From NCBI GenBank assembly GCA_900550595.1, contig URTB01000036.1, forward strand, positions 1 through 9,506: a DNA stretch of 9,506 bases, read 5' to 3'. Below, in pieces: positions 1-5,782 of the stretch. The stretch comes from an uncultured Collinsella sp. Lineage in GTDB: Bacteria > Actinomycetota > Coriobacteriia > Coriobacteriales > Coriobacteriaceae. The first letter of the stretch is position 1. Each line of letters starts with the position of its first letter. The translations under genes and the position numbers were made by a program. A model generated the notes under the pieces. That model searched no databases and was not told the DNA's origin. It saw nothing but the letters and a program-made list of their open reading frames with translations.

Positions 1-364
1 TTTTAAAGCCCGCCTGATGCATCTCGAACGAACCGCTCGAGAACATGCCATCGGGCGTGGAGCAGTCAAAGCAAATGTCCGGGAACGCCTTGAGCAGCTC
101 CTCGGTAATCTGCGGGTCGATGGTCCAGGTCTTGAGCACCTCGCCATGACTGTCGCGCACGATGGATCCGTTGGAGCAGCAGGCGTCGAGTGCCAGACCT
201 GTAAAGCCATGTTCACCAATCGGCAACGTCGAGCGCCCGGTCGCGGGAACCACATGCAGGCCGGCCTCGGTCAGCTCGCGAATGGCACGGCGAATGGTCC
301 CATCCGCCTCGTGCAGGGCGTTCAGCAGCGTTCCGTCTAAGTCACTCGCAAACATCTTGATCAT
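1..364 (-). CDS. Cof-type HAD-superfamily phosphatase, 3' end outside window
   Basis: A minus-strand reading frame starts at ATG 364 and stays open to the left edge (121 codons seen). The N-terminus MIKMFASDLDGTLLN carries HAD motif I (DxDGT, the nucleophile and acid Asp), and ATGRS near residue 40 is motif II. The order, with a cap region after motif II, fits the Cof/YidA type IIB subfamily, cytosolic Mg-dependent phosphatases of sugar phosphates or similar small molecules (family knowledge). The substrate cannot be told. Motifs III and IV would lie beyond the edge, so integrity is unknown. AAGGAG at 380-375 sits 10 nt from ATG 364 and 4 nt from an alternative in-frame ATG at 370, which would add Met-Pro. 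The 364 start is preferred on spacing and because family members usually begin just before the DxDGT motif. Confidence 0.88.
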   Translation of the reverse strand, partial: MIKMFASDLDGTLLNALHEADGTIRRAIRELTEAGLHVVPATGRSTLPIGEHGFTGLALDACCSNGSIVRDSHGEVLKTWTIDPQITEELLKAFPDICFDCSTPDGMFSSGSFEMHQAGFK

Positions 365-392
365 GGGCATGCCTCTCCTTCGTCTGCACGAT

Positions 393-420
393 ATTGTAGA
401 CGAGAACGGGCGCGCTCCAA
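393..420 (-). promoter_or_regulatory. Possible sigma70-type promoter of the HAD phosphatase gene
   Basis: On the minus strand TTGGAG (420-415) is followed after 16 nt by TACAAT (398-393), giving a start of transcription near 386 and a leader of about 20 nt. The -35 element lies inside the hairpin at 406-435, so the terminator of the upstream operon and this promoter would overlap. Seen by eye only. Confidence 0.35.
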
Positions 421-435
421 GGGAGGCACGCCCGT
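406..435 (-). terminator. Hairpin terminator after the amtB-PII operon
   Basis: The segment folds into a strong GC-rich stem: ACGGGCG at one end pairs with CGCCCGT at the other, continued by GC and TCC/GGA pairs with one bulge and a small loop. It lies 17 nt past the PII stop codon. Read on the minus strand it is followed by the T-rich but interrupted TTCTCGTCT, so it is an imperfect intrinsic terminator. The stem is clear; the termination role is inferred from position. Confidence 0.6.
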
Positions 436-451
436 CAGTCGAAAGATTGTC

Positions 452-790
452 CTACACCGCGGCGGGGCCGTGCTCGCCGGTGCGAATGCGGATGACTTCC
501 TCGACCGGCTCGACCCAAATCTTGCCGTCTCCAACGGCACCGGTGCGAGCGGCGTTGCAGATGATGTCGACAATTCCGTCGACATGCTCATCGGCGCAAA
601 TAAGGGTGAACTGCACCTTAGGGATCGTGTTGACAAGCAACTCGTTGCCGCGCACGTATTCCTTCCAGCCATGCTGCGCGCCGCAGCCCTGCACCTGGTT
701 GATAGTCATGCCACGAACATCGGCAGCAAACAGCGCGTCTTTAAGAACCTCAAGCTTCTCGGCACGAACGATCGCCGTAATCTTCTTCAT
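452..790 (-). CDS. glnK: PII nitrogen regulatory protein, GlnB/GlnK family
   Basis: A 112-residue protein, the usual PII length, starting at ATG 790 with AGAGGA 7-8 nt upstream. PII trimers sense ATP/ADP and 2-oxoglutarate and control partners, here most probably the ammonium channel encoded 48 nt upstream on the same strand. Conserved features seen: Gln39 and Lys58 (2-oxoglutarate site), the B-loop TGAVGDGK at 83-90 with Lys90, and the C-terminal Arg101/Arg103 in IRIRTGE (nucleotide site). The T-loop (about 37-55) has the normal length, but the position equal to the modified Tyr51 of E. coli GlnB/GlnK and actinobacterial GlnK is Leu51; the only T-loop tyrosine is Tyr45. Uridylylation or adenylylation at the standard site is therefore impossible. 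The symbol glnK is given from the amtB linkage; glnB would be equally valid from sequence alone. Confidence 0.96.
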   Translation of the reverse strand: MKKITAIVRAEKLEVLKDALFAADVRGMTINQVQGCGAQHGWKEYVRGNELLVNTIPKVQFTLICADEHVDGIVDIICNAARTGAVGDGKIWVEPVEEVIRIRTGEHGPAAV

Positions 791-838
791 AGTGAATTCC
801 TCTCTTTAAGAGTTGGTCTGACAGAACGTTAGAAACCG

Positions 839-2116
839 CTAGTCCAGACCACTAAACGAAGGGTATGCACTTTCGCCGTGCTGACTCGCATCCAGGCCCA
901 GTGCCTCATCGGCCTCGTCCACACGCAGGCTGCCGTGGAACAGCGCTTTGACCACCGCGGCGATTACCAAGTCGAGCACCAGCACAATGGCGACCGTCAC
1001 CACAATGCCCAAGGCCTGTGAGATGAGCAGCGACACATCGCCCGTGTAGAACAGGCCGCCCTTACCGGTCCACGAAAGCTCCGGCACGCAAAACAGACCC
1101 GTGAGCACGCCACCCAAGATGCCGCCGATGCCGTGGCAACCGAACGCGTCGAGCGCATCGTCGTAGCCAAACTTGGTCTTGAGATGGCTGATGGCCAGGT
1201 AGCAGACAGGTGAGACGATCAGGCCCATGACCAGCGCCGCCCACGGCTCGACAAAGCCCGCACCGGGCGTGACCACCACAAGGCCCGCAACCAGACCGGT
1301 GCTGGCACCCACCAGCGTGGGGCGACCGGTGTGCACGCGCTCGACGGCAAGCCACGAGACCATGCCCGCCGCGCTGGCCGTCACGGTGTTGAGGATGGCG
1401 AGTGCCGCCACGGCGTCGGCCTTAAACTCGCTACCGCCGTTAAAGCCAAACCAGCCAAACCAAAGCAAGCCGGCGCCCAGCGCCACAAACGGCACGTTAT
1501 GCGGACGGTAGCTCACCATGCCAAAGCCGCGACGACGGCCGAGCTTTAAGCAGAGAATCAGGCCCGTAAGACCGGATGAAATGTGCACCACGTCGCCGCC
1601 GGCAAAGTCGAGCGCGCCGATGATATCGCCGATAAAGGAGCCCTCGCCTCCCCAAACCATGTGAGCGAGCGGCGCATAGACCACGAGCAGCCAAATGCCC
1701 AGGAAGGCCGTCATGGCACCGAACTTAACGCGGCCGGCCAGGCTGCCCGTGACGATAGCAGCCGTGATCATGGCAAATGCCATCTGGAAGGCGATGTTGA
1801 TGATCTGAGGGTAGACGACACCGTCCGCAGCATTGCCCTCGGCCGCCTGCAGCACCTGGTTGAGCACCGGCAGGCACAGCAGCTGGTCAAGGCCTCCAAT
1901 AAACGGGCTGGAACCGTCGCCGCCATAGGCCAGCGACCAGCCGGCAACAATCCACAGCACACCAACCAGGCCAATGGCGCCAAAGCACATAAGCATGGTG
2001 TTGATGACATTTTTGCGCCTGGACAGGCCGCCATAGAAAAACGCCAGACCCGGTGTCATTAAAAACACGAGCATGGTGCAGATGAGCATAAACGTTGTCG
2101 ATCCCGTATCGTACAT
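839..2116 (-). CDS. amtB: Ammonium transporter, Amt/MEP/Rh family
   Basis: A 425-residue polytopic membrane protein that brings ammonium across the cytoplasmic membrane as a trimer. Eleven hydrophobic segments can be followed, starting near residue 8 (MLICTMLVFLMTPGLAFFYGG). Key residues by comparison with E. coli AmtB: Phe110 and Phe114 (FQMAF, gate region), Trp155 (recruitment site), Asp170 in ALDFAGG, and the pore twin histidines His178 (VVHISSG) and His328 (GCHGIGG). The cytoplasmic tail GLDASQHGESAY (407-418) is the conserved segment that touches PII in known complexes. The frame stays open upstream to 2335, but ATG 2116 is chosen because the family signature starts there and AGGGGGAG lies about 5 nt upstream; the extra upstream residues resemble nothing. 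The PII gene follows after 48 nt, forming the classic amtB-glnK operon. A candidate GlnR operator lies at 2241-2278. Confidence 0.96.
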   Translation of the reverse strand: MYDTGSTTFMLICTMLVFLMTPGLAFFYGGLSRRKNVINTMLMCFGAIGLVGVLWIVAGWSLAYGGDGSSPFIGGLDQLLCLPVLNQVLQAAEGNAADGVVYPQIINIAFQMAFAMITAAIVTGSLAGRVKFGAMTAFLGIWLLVVYAPLAHMVWGGEGSFIGDIIGALDFAGGDVVHISSGLTGLILCLKLGRRRGFGMVSYRPHNVPFVALGAGLLWFGWFGFNGGSEFKADAVAALAILNTVTASAAGMVSWLAVERVHTGRPTLVGASTGLVAGLVVVTPGAGFVEPWAALVMGLIVSPVCYLAISHLKTKFGYDDALDAFGCHGIGGILGGVLTGLFCVPELSWTGKGGLFYTGDVSLLISQALGIVVTVAIVLVLDLVIAAVVKALFHGSLRVDEADEALGLDASQHGESAYPSFSGLD

Positions 2117-2240
2117 TCGCTCCCCCTTGGTCGCATGAACGTTATCGGCGCCCATAATGCGGCCGAGGGGCAACTGGTGTAGACCAGATACGGCGTTGTT
2201 AAACGCTGCGTTGTCGAATGGAAACGGTGCCGCAATCTTG

Positions 2241-2278
2241 GAAACGGCGCGGCAACGGACGCGAAACGAAGGGGAAAC
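2241..2278. promoter_or_regulatory. Candidate GlnR operator of the amtB-glnK operon
   Basis: On the plus strand four half-sites lie at exact 11-bp steps: GAAAC at 2241, GCAAC at 2252, GAAAC at 2263 and GAAAC at 2274, each separated by 6 nt. A further GAAAC at 2221 is out of register. The actinobacterial OmpR-type nitrogen regulator GlnR binds alternating GTnAC and GAAAC half-sites with 6-nt gaps (established in Streptomyces), and amtB-glnK is a standard GlnR target. The box ends about 125 bp before the amtB start codon, suitable for an activator. The regularity is seen directly; the regulator is inferred, and no glnR gene is in the window. Confidence 0.5.
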
Positions 2279-2370
2279 GCGTAAATCAAGAGACCATCTA
2301 TGCCCGCATTTCAAATCAGCTATATGCAGAGACAAGGCAATCCCAAGGTAGACTCCGCATCAGATTCGTC

Positions 2371-2516
2371 CGTGATTCCCCTAGGGAAAACACGGCTAGG
2401 CGCTCTTTAGCGTGTTTTCCCTAGGGGAATCACGATTGGGCAGAGCGGTAACGTGATCTCCCGGGGGGCAAACACAACTGGGCGGAGCAGGGTAACGCTC
2501 CCTTAAGGAAAACGCA
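2371..2516. repeat. Palindrome array 1: four 24-bp palindromes at about 40-bp spacing
   Basis: Units at 2371-2394 and 2411-2434 are perfect reverse complements of each other and each is itself a near-palindrome centred on CCCTAGGG, with outer CGTG/CACG. Two decayed units follow, at 2452-2475 (centre CCCGGG) and about 2494-2516 (centre CTTAAG). Centres lie at 2382.5, 2422.5, 2462.5 and 2504.5, steps of 40, 40 and 42 bp, close to four helical turns. The gaps are also repeated: ATTGGGCAGAGCGGTAA after unit 2 has a degraded copy after unit 3. The first two units could form a 24-bp-arm cruciform or hairpin with a 16-nt loop. The array lies between the 3' end of the AbiEi-like gene and the amtB leader. 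Function unknown; a REP/BIME-type element or a multi-site operator are both possible. Confidence 0.85.
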
Positions 2517-2585
2517 GCTGACGACCATATCAAAAGCCATACCATGCAAAACAACCCTTATCAACATCTCCTCCACTGCCCAACG

Positions 2586-3566
2586 CTACATATGAGGAGC
2601 GACTTTTGGCACACCGAAACGCCTCAGTAGGTGTTCGAGATAACCGTCCTCGTACACGCGGCTAAATTGCACCCTCATGATCGGAATGCCCAGAGCCGTA
2701 ATGTGCGACTCTCGTTGACGCTCTGCAACCAAACGCTTTTGCATTTCTTTTCCCAGGCCGTCCGCACCAACGTATTTGCCAAAACCATCGACCTCAATAA
2801 TTAAGCGAAGCCCATTCGGCAACTCGTAGTACATATCGGCACGAATCGCACCGCCATCGATCGGGTCAACAAACTCGGCTTGCAACATGGTCGGAGGAAG
2901 GTAACCCAGCGCGACGATCAATCCGCGCACGATGGATTCACCGCCGCTCTCCGAAGCGCCATCGGCATAGCGCGCTACCATCTCAGCGCACAAGGCCCCA
3001 GAGCGACATCGCGCCAGCGCTTCAACATAGTCGCGATACTTTTGGATATCGAGCTTGCAGAACCGCAGGGCGCTATCAGCTATAGCCAAACCGTCTTCAA
3101 AAGAAGCAACAAGTGAGCAGTCGAGCACCGTCCGTTCTAGCGTCGTTCGTTTCACGGTGCCGTTTAGCTCGATCTCATTTAGAGGGCACTCATGCCGATG
3201 GATTCCCGTACCGCATCTACCATGCGAGCGCCCGCTAGCTACAAGATGAATTGTGTCCAGATATTTCTTCGAAACCCAAAGTCCATGGTCAAGCGCAGCA
3301 GAAAAGGAACAGACGGCCTCGTCAGGGTGCTCGTCGAGAAACGTATTTTGAACATAGCGCCAACGAACGCGCGGACTCGTCTTGAGCGCATCCCACGTGG
3401 AGGCGCGCATGAACATCCCGCTAAACGGACGCACGGCCACCCCTGCCGCTACGGCGCGACGAAGCGCTTCGCGATCCGCCCTGGTTTTGGGCACTAGACA
3501 ACGCTGCAAGCGCTCCGCCCCATCAAGCTGTTCTTCAATCCTTTGCCGTGCGCTGGTATTCCTCAC
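2586..3566 (-). CDS. Solitary AbiEi-like protein with C-terminal DUF559-type (PD-(D/E)XK-like) domain
   Basis: A 326-residue protein from GTG 3566. An N-terminal winged-helix-like segment (about 29-56, ending in GVAVRPFSGMFMRAS) and the central AbiEi-like part around 85-150 (CSFSAALDHGLW; VKRTTLERTVLDC) resemble actinobacterial proteins annotated as type IV toxin-antitoxin AbiEi antitoxins. The C-terminal part has the pattern of the DUF559/Vsr-like nuclease fold: Glu210 (SGGES), Asp244 (IRADMYYE), Glu258 and Asp260 (IIEVDGFGKY) and Lys264. No AbiEii nucleotidyltransferase partner is adjacent, so a toxin-antitoxin role is not supported; a DNA-binding or nicking role is possible but unproven. 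The gene looks less GC-rich than its neighbours, and related palindrome arrays flank it on both sides, suggesting acquisition. An upstream ATG at 3770 would add 68 residues without family similarity or a good ribosome site. Confidence 0.72.
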   Translation of the reverse strand: MRNTSARQRIEEQLDGAERLQRCLVPKTRADREALRRAVAAGVAVRPFSGMFMRASTWDALKTSPRVRWRYVQNTFLDEHPDEAVCSFSAALDHGLWVSKKYLDTIHLVASGRSHGRCGTGIHRHECPLNEIELNGTVKRTTLERTVLDCSLVASFEDGLAIADSALRFCKLDIQKYRDYVEALARCRSGALCAEMVARYADGASESGGESIVRGLIVALGYLPPTMLQAEFVDPIDGGAIRADMYYELPNGLRLIIEVDGFGKYVGADGLGKEMQKRLVAERQRESHITALGIPIMRVQFSRVYEDGYLEHLLRRFGVPKVAPHM

Positions 3567-3580
3567 GAAAGCCACCTCCC
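3567..3580 (-). promoter_or_regulatory. Ribosome-binding site that sets the GTG start at 3566
   Basis: GGGAGG at 3580-3575 lies 8 nt before GTG 3566 on the minus strand. The alternative ATGs at 3626 and 3770 have no comparable site, and the family-like sequence begins just after the GTG. Confidence 0.7.
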
Positions 3581-3798
3581 AATAGAGGCAGCATAGCCAA
3601 AAGGCACCTTGCCAATCTCTTACCATTAACTGACCAAAAGCTTGACGTACTGCTTGACGCCGCAGGTCAAAGACGTCATCCCGGCGCGCACCACAACTAC
3701 GTCGCTCGGTGAACGGTTGTCCTCGAGGTGCAGGCGGCAGTTTCCTTGCCCTCTCTAGGCCCTCTGGCATCGATGACGCCTCGTGGCCTCAGTTCAAA

Positions 3799-3943
3799 CG
3801 TGATTCCCCTAGGGGAAACACGGCTAGGAGCTCTTTAGCGTGTTTTCCCTAAGGGAATCACAGTCAGCGACGGCAGTAGCGTGTTTTCCCTAGGGGAATC
3901 ACGATTGGGCAGAGCGATAAGGTGATTTCCCTAGGAAACACGC
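3799..3943. repeat. Palindrome array 2: four 24-bp palindromes at 40-41-bp spacing
   Basis: Units at 3799-3822, 3839-3862, 3880-3903 and about 3921-3942 match the units of array 1, with centres at 3810.5, 3850.5, 3891.5 and 3932.5 (steps 40, 41, 41). The stretch 3877-3916 is identical over 40 nt to 2408-2447. The first gap (GCTAGGAGCTCTTTAG) differs from its array 1 counterpart at one base, and the third gap (ATTGGGCAGAGCGATAA) also at one base; the second gap is unique. Array 2 is thus better preserved than array 1, with one extra unit-plus-gap inside. It sits about 230 bp upstream of the AbiEi-like start codon. Confidence 0.85.
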
Positions 3944-3973
3944 GTTTGCAAGGCGCCTCTACGACTCCAGCTC

Positions 3974-4993
3974 TTAGCGTCGAAACAGCTCGTGGGCGCG
4001 GTCGCGAAGATTAGTTGCTCGAATGACACCTTCGTAGCGATTGATACGCAGACGCGGGAAGGCATTGAAGAAGCGCAGGTCGCGACGGCTGAGCGACACA
4101 CTCGGCACCGGACGGTTCGCGCGCCTGCCGGCACGGAGACGGGCGAGCGATGGATGGGGCACGCTCGGCGCGGCATCGGCCACGCGGCGGGCGGCAAGCG
4201 CCAGGCCATGAGCGCCATCCGAAATAAACGTCGGCATCGAAGCCTTCTCACGCAGGGCATCGAGCGTTGCATCGCCCAGCTCGGCCAGCCACGCGTTAAC
4301 GGCACGGCTGCGGATATGCGTCTGCGTCACCGAGTCGATCGCCGAATCGGGAATACGTTCGAGCATGGAGTCAGACGCATCGGCAAGCGACTCATTGATG
4401 CGGTCGGCAAGGTCGGCACGCACACGCTCCAGCTGATCGGACAGGCGGCGCCAACTGGCCAAAGAGCATGCCGCGTCGACCATCATCGCGACCGCAACGA
4501 TAAAGGCGGACAGCCGCACAATCAGCACCGGCAGATGGCCAAGCAGCCCCAGCAATGCCGGCTCCACTACGCGACAAATGCACAACGCACCCAAGCCAAA
4601 CGCGCAGGCCCAGTACAGACAGATGCGTCCATGCAAATTAAACGGCAGGTGCGAGTAATCCCAAAAGCGCGCGCCTGTTGTTTTTTCCAATAGAAAGCCC
4701 ACACTGTACTCGATTACGCTGCAGACAAGCGCCGCGGCGACAAACTGGCTCGAGGCATCCGGAATCCCGCGCAGCAAAAGCCAGCAGGCTATGCCGCCCA
4801 CACCATAGATAGGACAACACGGCCCCAGCAAGAATCCGCTGTTGGCAAAGCGTCCTTGGTTGAGCATGGCACATACTGTCGACTCCCATGCCCAACCGCA
4901 AAACCCGTAAAGGGCAAACGAGAGCACCAGTGCCGAAAGCGGGCAGGCGGCAAGCGTCGCGCCGCCAAACGCCATATCAATCGCGGTTTCCAC
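3974..4993 (-). CDS. Putative ABC transporter permease-like membrane protein (CmpB type, PF06541-like)
   Basis: A 339-residue protein from GTG 4993, preceded by the purine-rich GGAGAGGG that overlaps the stop of the upstream HD gene. About five membrane segments are visible in the first 175 residues. Recognisable family motifs are GWAWES (33-38), GFLLGPCCPIYG (53-64), EYSVGFLLE (95-103) and FWDYSHLPFNLHGRICL (110-126). Proteins with this pattern are called putative ABC transporter permeases, but no ATPase or binding protein is nearby, and the true function is not established. Residues 180-339 form a long charged, helix-rich cytosolic tail with an Arg-rich end (RFFNAFPRLRINRYEG), longer than a bare membrane domain needs. 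Only 3 nt separate it from the HD gene, so the two are co-translated and probably act together. Confidence 0.8.
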   Translation of the reverse strand: METAIDMAFGGATLAACPLSALVLSFALYGFCGWAWESTVCAMLNQGRFANSGFLLGPCCPIYGVGGIACWLLLRGIPDASSQFVAAALVCSVIEYSVGFLLEKTTGARFWDYSHLPFNLHGRICLYWACAFGLGALCICRVVEPALLGLLGHLPVLIVRLSAFIVAVAMMVDAACSLASWRRLSDQLERVRADLADRINESLADASDSMLERIPDSAIDSVTQTHIRSRAVNAWLAELGDATLDALREKASMPTFISDGAHGLALAARRVADAAPSVPHPSLARLRAGRRANRPVPSVSLSRRDLRFFNAFPRLRINRYEGVIRATNLRDRAHELFRR

Positions 4994-4996
4994 CGT

Positions 4997-5554
4997 CTAC
5001 CCTCTCCTCTTTTCGCTCGATTCTTTACTCGAGCCGTCACTCGAGCCCTCGTTCAAATCGTTCGCGCCGTCTTTGCGCGGCAGACGGCCGGCGACCGTCT
5101 CGCACAGTGCGCACCACTTATCAGCCAGGCACACAATCCATGCCTCGCGACACGTCGGCGGCACTGGCACCAGCGGAAACATATGTCGCGCGATAATATT
5201 CCGTTCGCGCGGCGTCAGCTCAAAATCCTCTTCGGCACGTGCCAGGGCAAAAAATGGATGCCGAAATCCGTGCAGTCGATGGCTCGGATCGGGGTCGTGC
5301 CAATCGTAGAGAAAGTAATCGTGCAGCAGGGCACCGCGCAGCAGCGAGGCACGGTCGACCGAAATGCCAGCACGGCCCAAGCGCTCGGCAAAGGACAGGC
5401 TCACCCGCGCTACCGAAGTCACATGTGCATAGACCGTCACGTCGCCATGCTGGACAAACTCGTGCGTCAGGTCCAAGCGGCCCGCCTGGGCCAGCTGGTG
5501 GGCGGCATCGTCGACCTCGTGCGCGATTTTCTCGGCACGAACGGCATCAGACAT
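4997..5554 (-). CDS. HD-domain metal-dependent hydrolase
   Basis: A 185-residue cytosolic protein from ATG 5554, with GGAAGGAGG just upstream. The frame extends to 5599, but that start lacks a comparable site. The HD metal-site pattern is complete: His44 (VYAHVTSVAR), His78-Asp79 (LLHDY), His99 (GFRHP), His124 (IIARHMFPL) and Asp145 (LADKW). HD proteins hydrolyse phosphate esters, often nucleotides or cyclic dinucleotides; this substrate is unknown. The last 30 or so residues are a Ser/Glu/Lys-rich, probably disordered tail. It is first in a two-gene unit with the CmpB-type membrane protein and divergent from the DXS-like gene. The tight pairing suggests a shared envelope or signalling task (inference). 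Confidence 0.87.
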   Translation of the reverse strand: MSDAVRAEKIAHEVDDAAHQLAQAGRLDLTHEFVQHGDVTVYAHVTSVARVSLSFAERLGRAGISVDRASLLRGALLHDYFLYDWHDPDPSHRLHGFRHPFFALARAEEDFELTPRERNIIARHMFPLVPVPPTCREAWIVCLADKWCALCETVAGRLPRKDGANDLNEGSSDGSSKESSEKRRG

Positions 5555-5640
5555 GCTGCCTCCTTCCAGCGGCTCACGGCGGCAAGCCACGTCCTGCACG
5601 CATTGAATAAAATCATCATCGAATCTACCAGTATGGCATC

Positions 5641-5658
5641 GGACAAAACGTTTTGCCC
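5641..5658. promoter_or_regulatory. CG-centred palindrome in the divergent HD / DXS intergenic region
   Basis: CAAAACGTTTTG at 5644-5655 is a perfect 12-bp palindrome, extended by GG and CC at the outer ends (5641-5642, 5657-5658) with one mismatch. It lies in the 228-bp region between two divergent start codons, a usual place for an operator; a central CG with A/T-rich flanks is common in LacI-family sites. No regulator gene is adjacent. A second palindrome, GAGCGCCGGCGCTC at 5744-5757, lies just before the DXS-like gene's ribosome site and may be a leader hairpin. No confident promoter was found for either gene. Confidence 0.35.
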
Positions 5659-5782
5659 CGCCAGTTGGCGAATTACCGCGCCGCCGTCACATATCAAACG
5701 CCAAAATGTGCGAGACTGTTTTGTGCAATTGTGCCGGCCGAGGGAGCGCCGGCGCTCGATTCGCATGGAGTAACCCACAACG

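Larger units (their letters stand above)
2117..2585. other. Non-coding region upstream of amtB
   Basis: This 469-bp stretch between the AbiEi-like gene and amtB holds no convincing gene. It contains the GlnR-like half-site series (2241-2278), a weak possible amtB promoter on the minus strand (TTCCAT 2223-2218, 16-nt spacer, TAACAA 2201-2196), an alternative TATAGC -10 near 2320, and palindrome array 1 (2371-2516). From 2517 to 2585 nothing was recognised, including no clear terminator for the gene ending at 2586. Confidence 0.6.
3567..3973. other. Non-coding region between the AbiEi-like gene and the CmpB-type membrane protein gene
   Basis: This 407-bp stretch carries the leader of the AbiEi-like gene (3567 to about 3798, frame open to 3770 but not family-like) and palindrome array 2 (3799-3943). 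No clear promoter could be assigned. No separate T-tailed terminator was seen for the membrane protein gene ending at 3974, so the palindromes themselves may serve as transcript ends. Confidence 0.55.

Noticed and set aside
162..832. Plus-strand open frames opposite the HAD and PII genes
   Set aside because: They are shadows of convincingly identified minus-strand genes and match no family.
2117..2335. N-terminal extension of the ammonium transporter to 2335
   Set aside because: The extra residues do not resemble Amt proteins, and ATG 2116 has a strong ribosome site; the candidate GlnR box lies within this stretch.
2371..2516. CRISPR array
   Set aside because: Units are palindromic and alternate in orientation, the gaps are only 16-18 nt and recur between the arrays, and there are no cas genes.
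2586..3566. Functional AbiE toxin-antitoxin pair
   Set aside because: No nucleotidyltransferase-type AbiEii toxin gene is next to it; both neighbours are accounted for by other genes.
3567..3770. N-terminal extension of the AbiEi-like protein to ATG 3770
   Set aside because: GTG 3566 has GGGAGG at 8-nt spacing, and the upstream residues look non-coding.
2371..3943. Composite transposon bounded by the two arrays
   Set aside because: No transposase, no recognisable IS ends and no target-site duplication were seen; the arrays are in the same orientation and consist of short palindromes.
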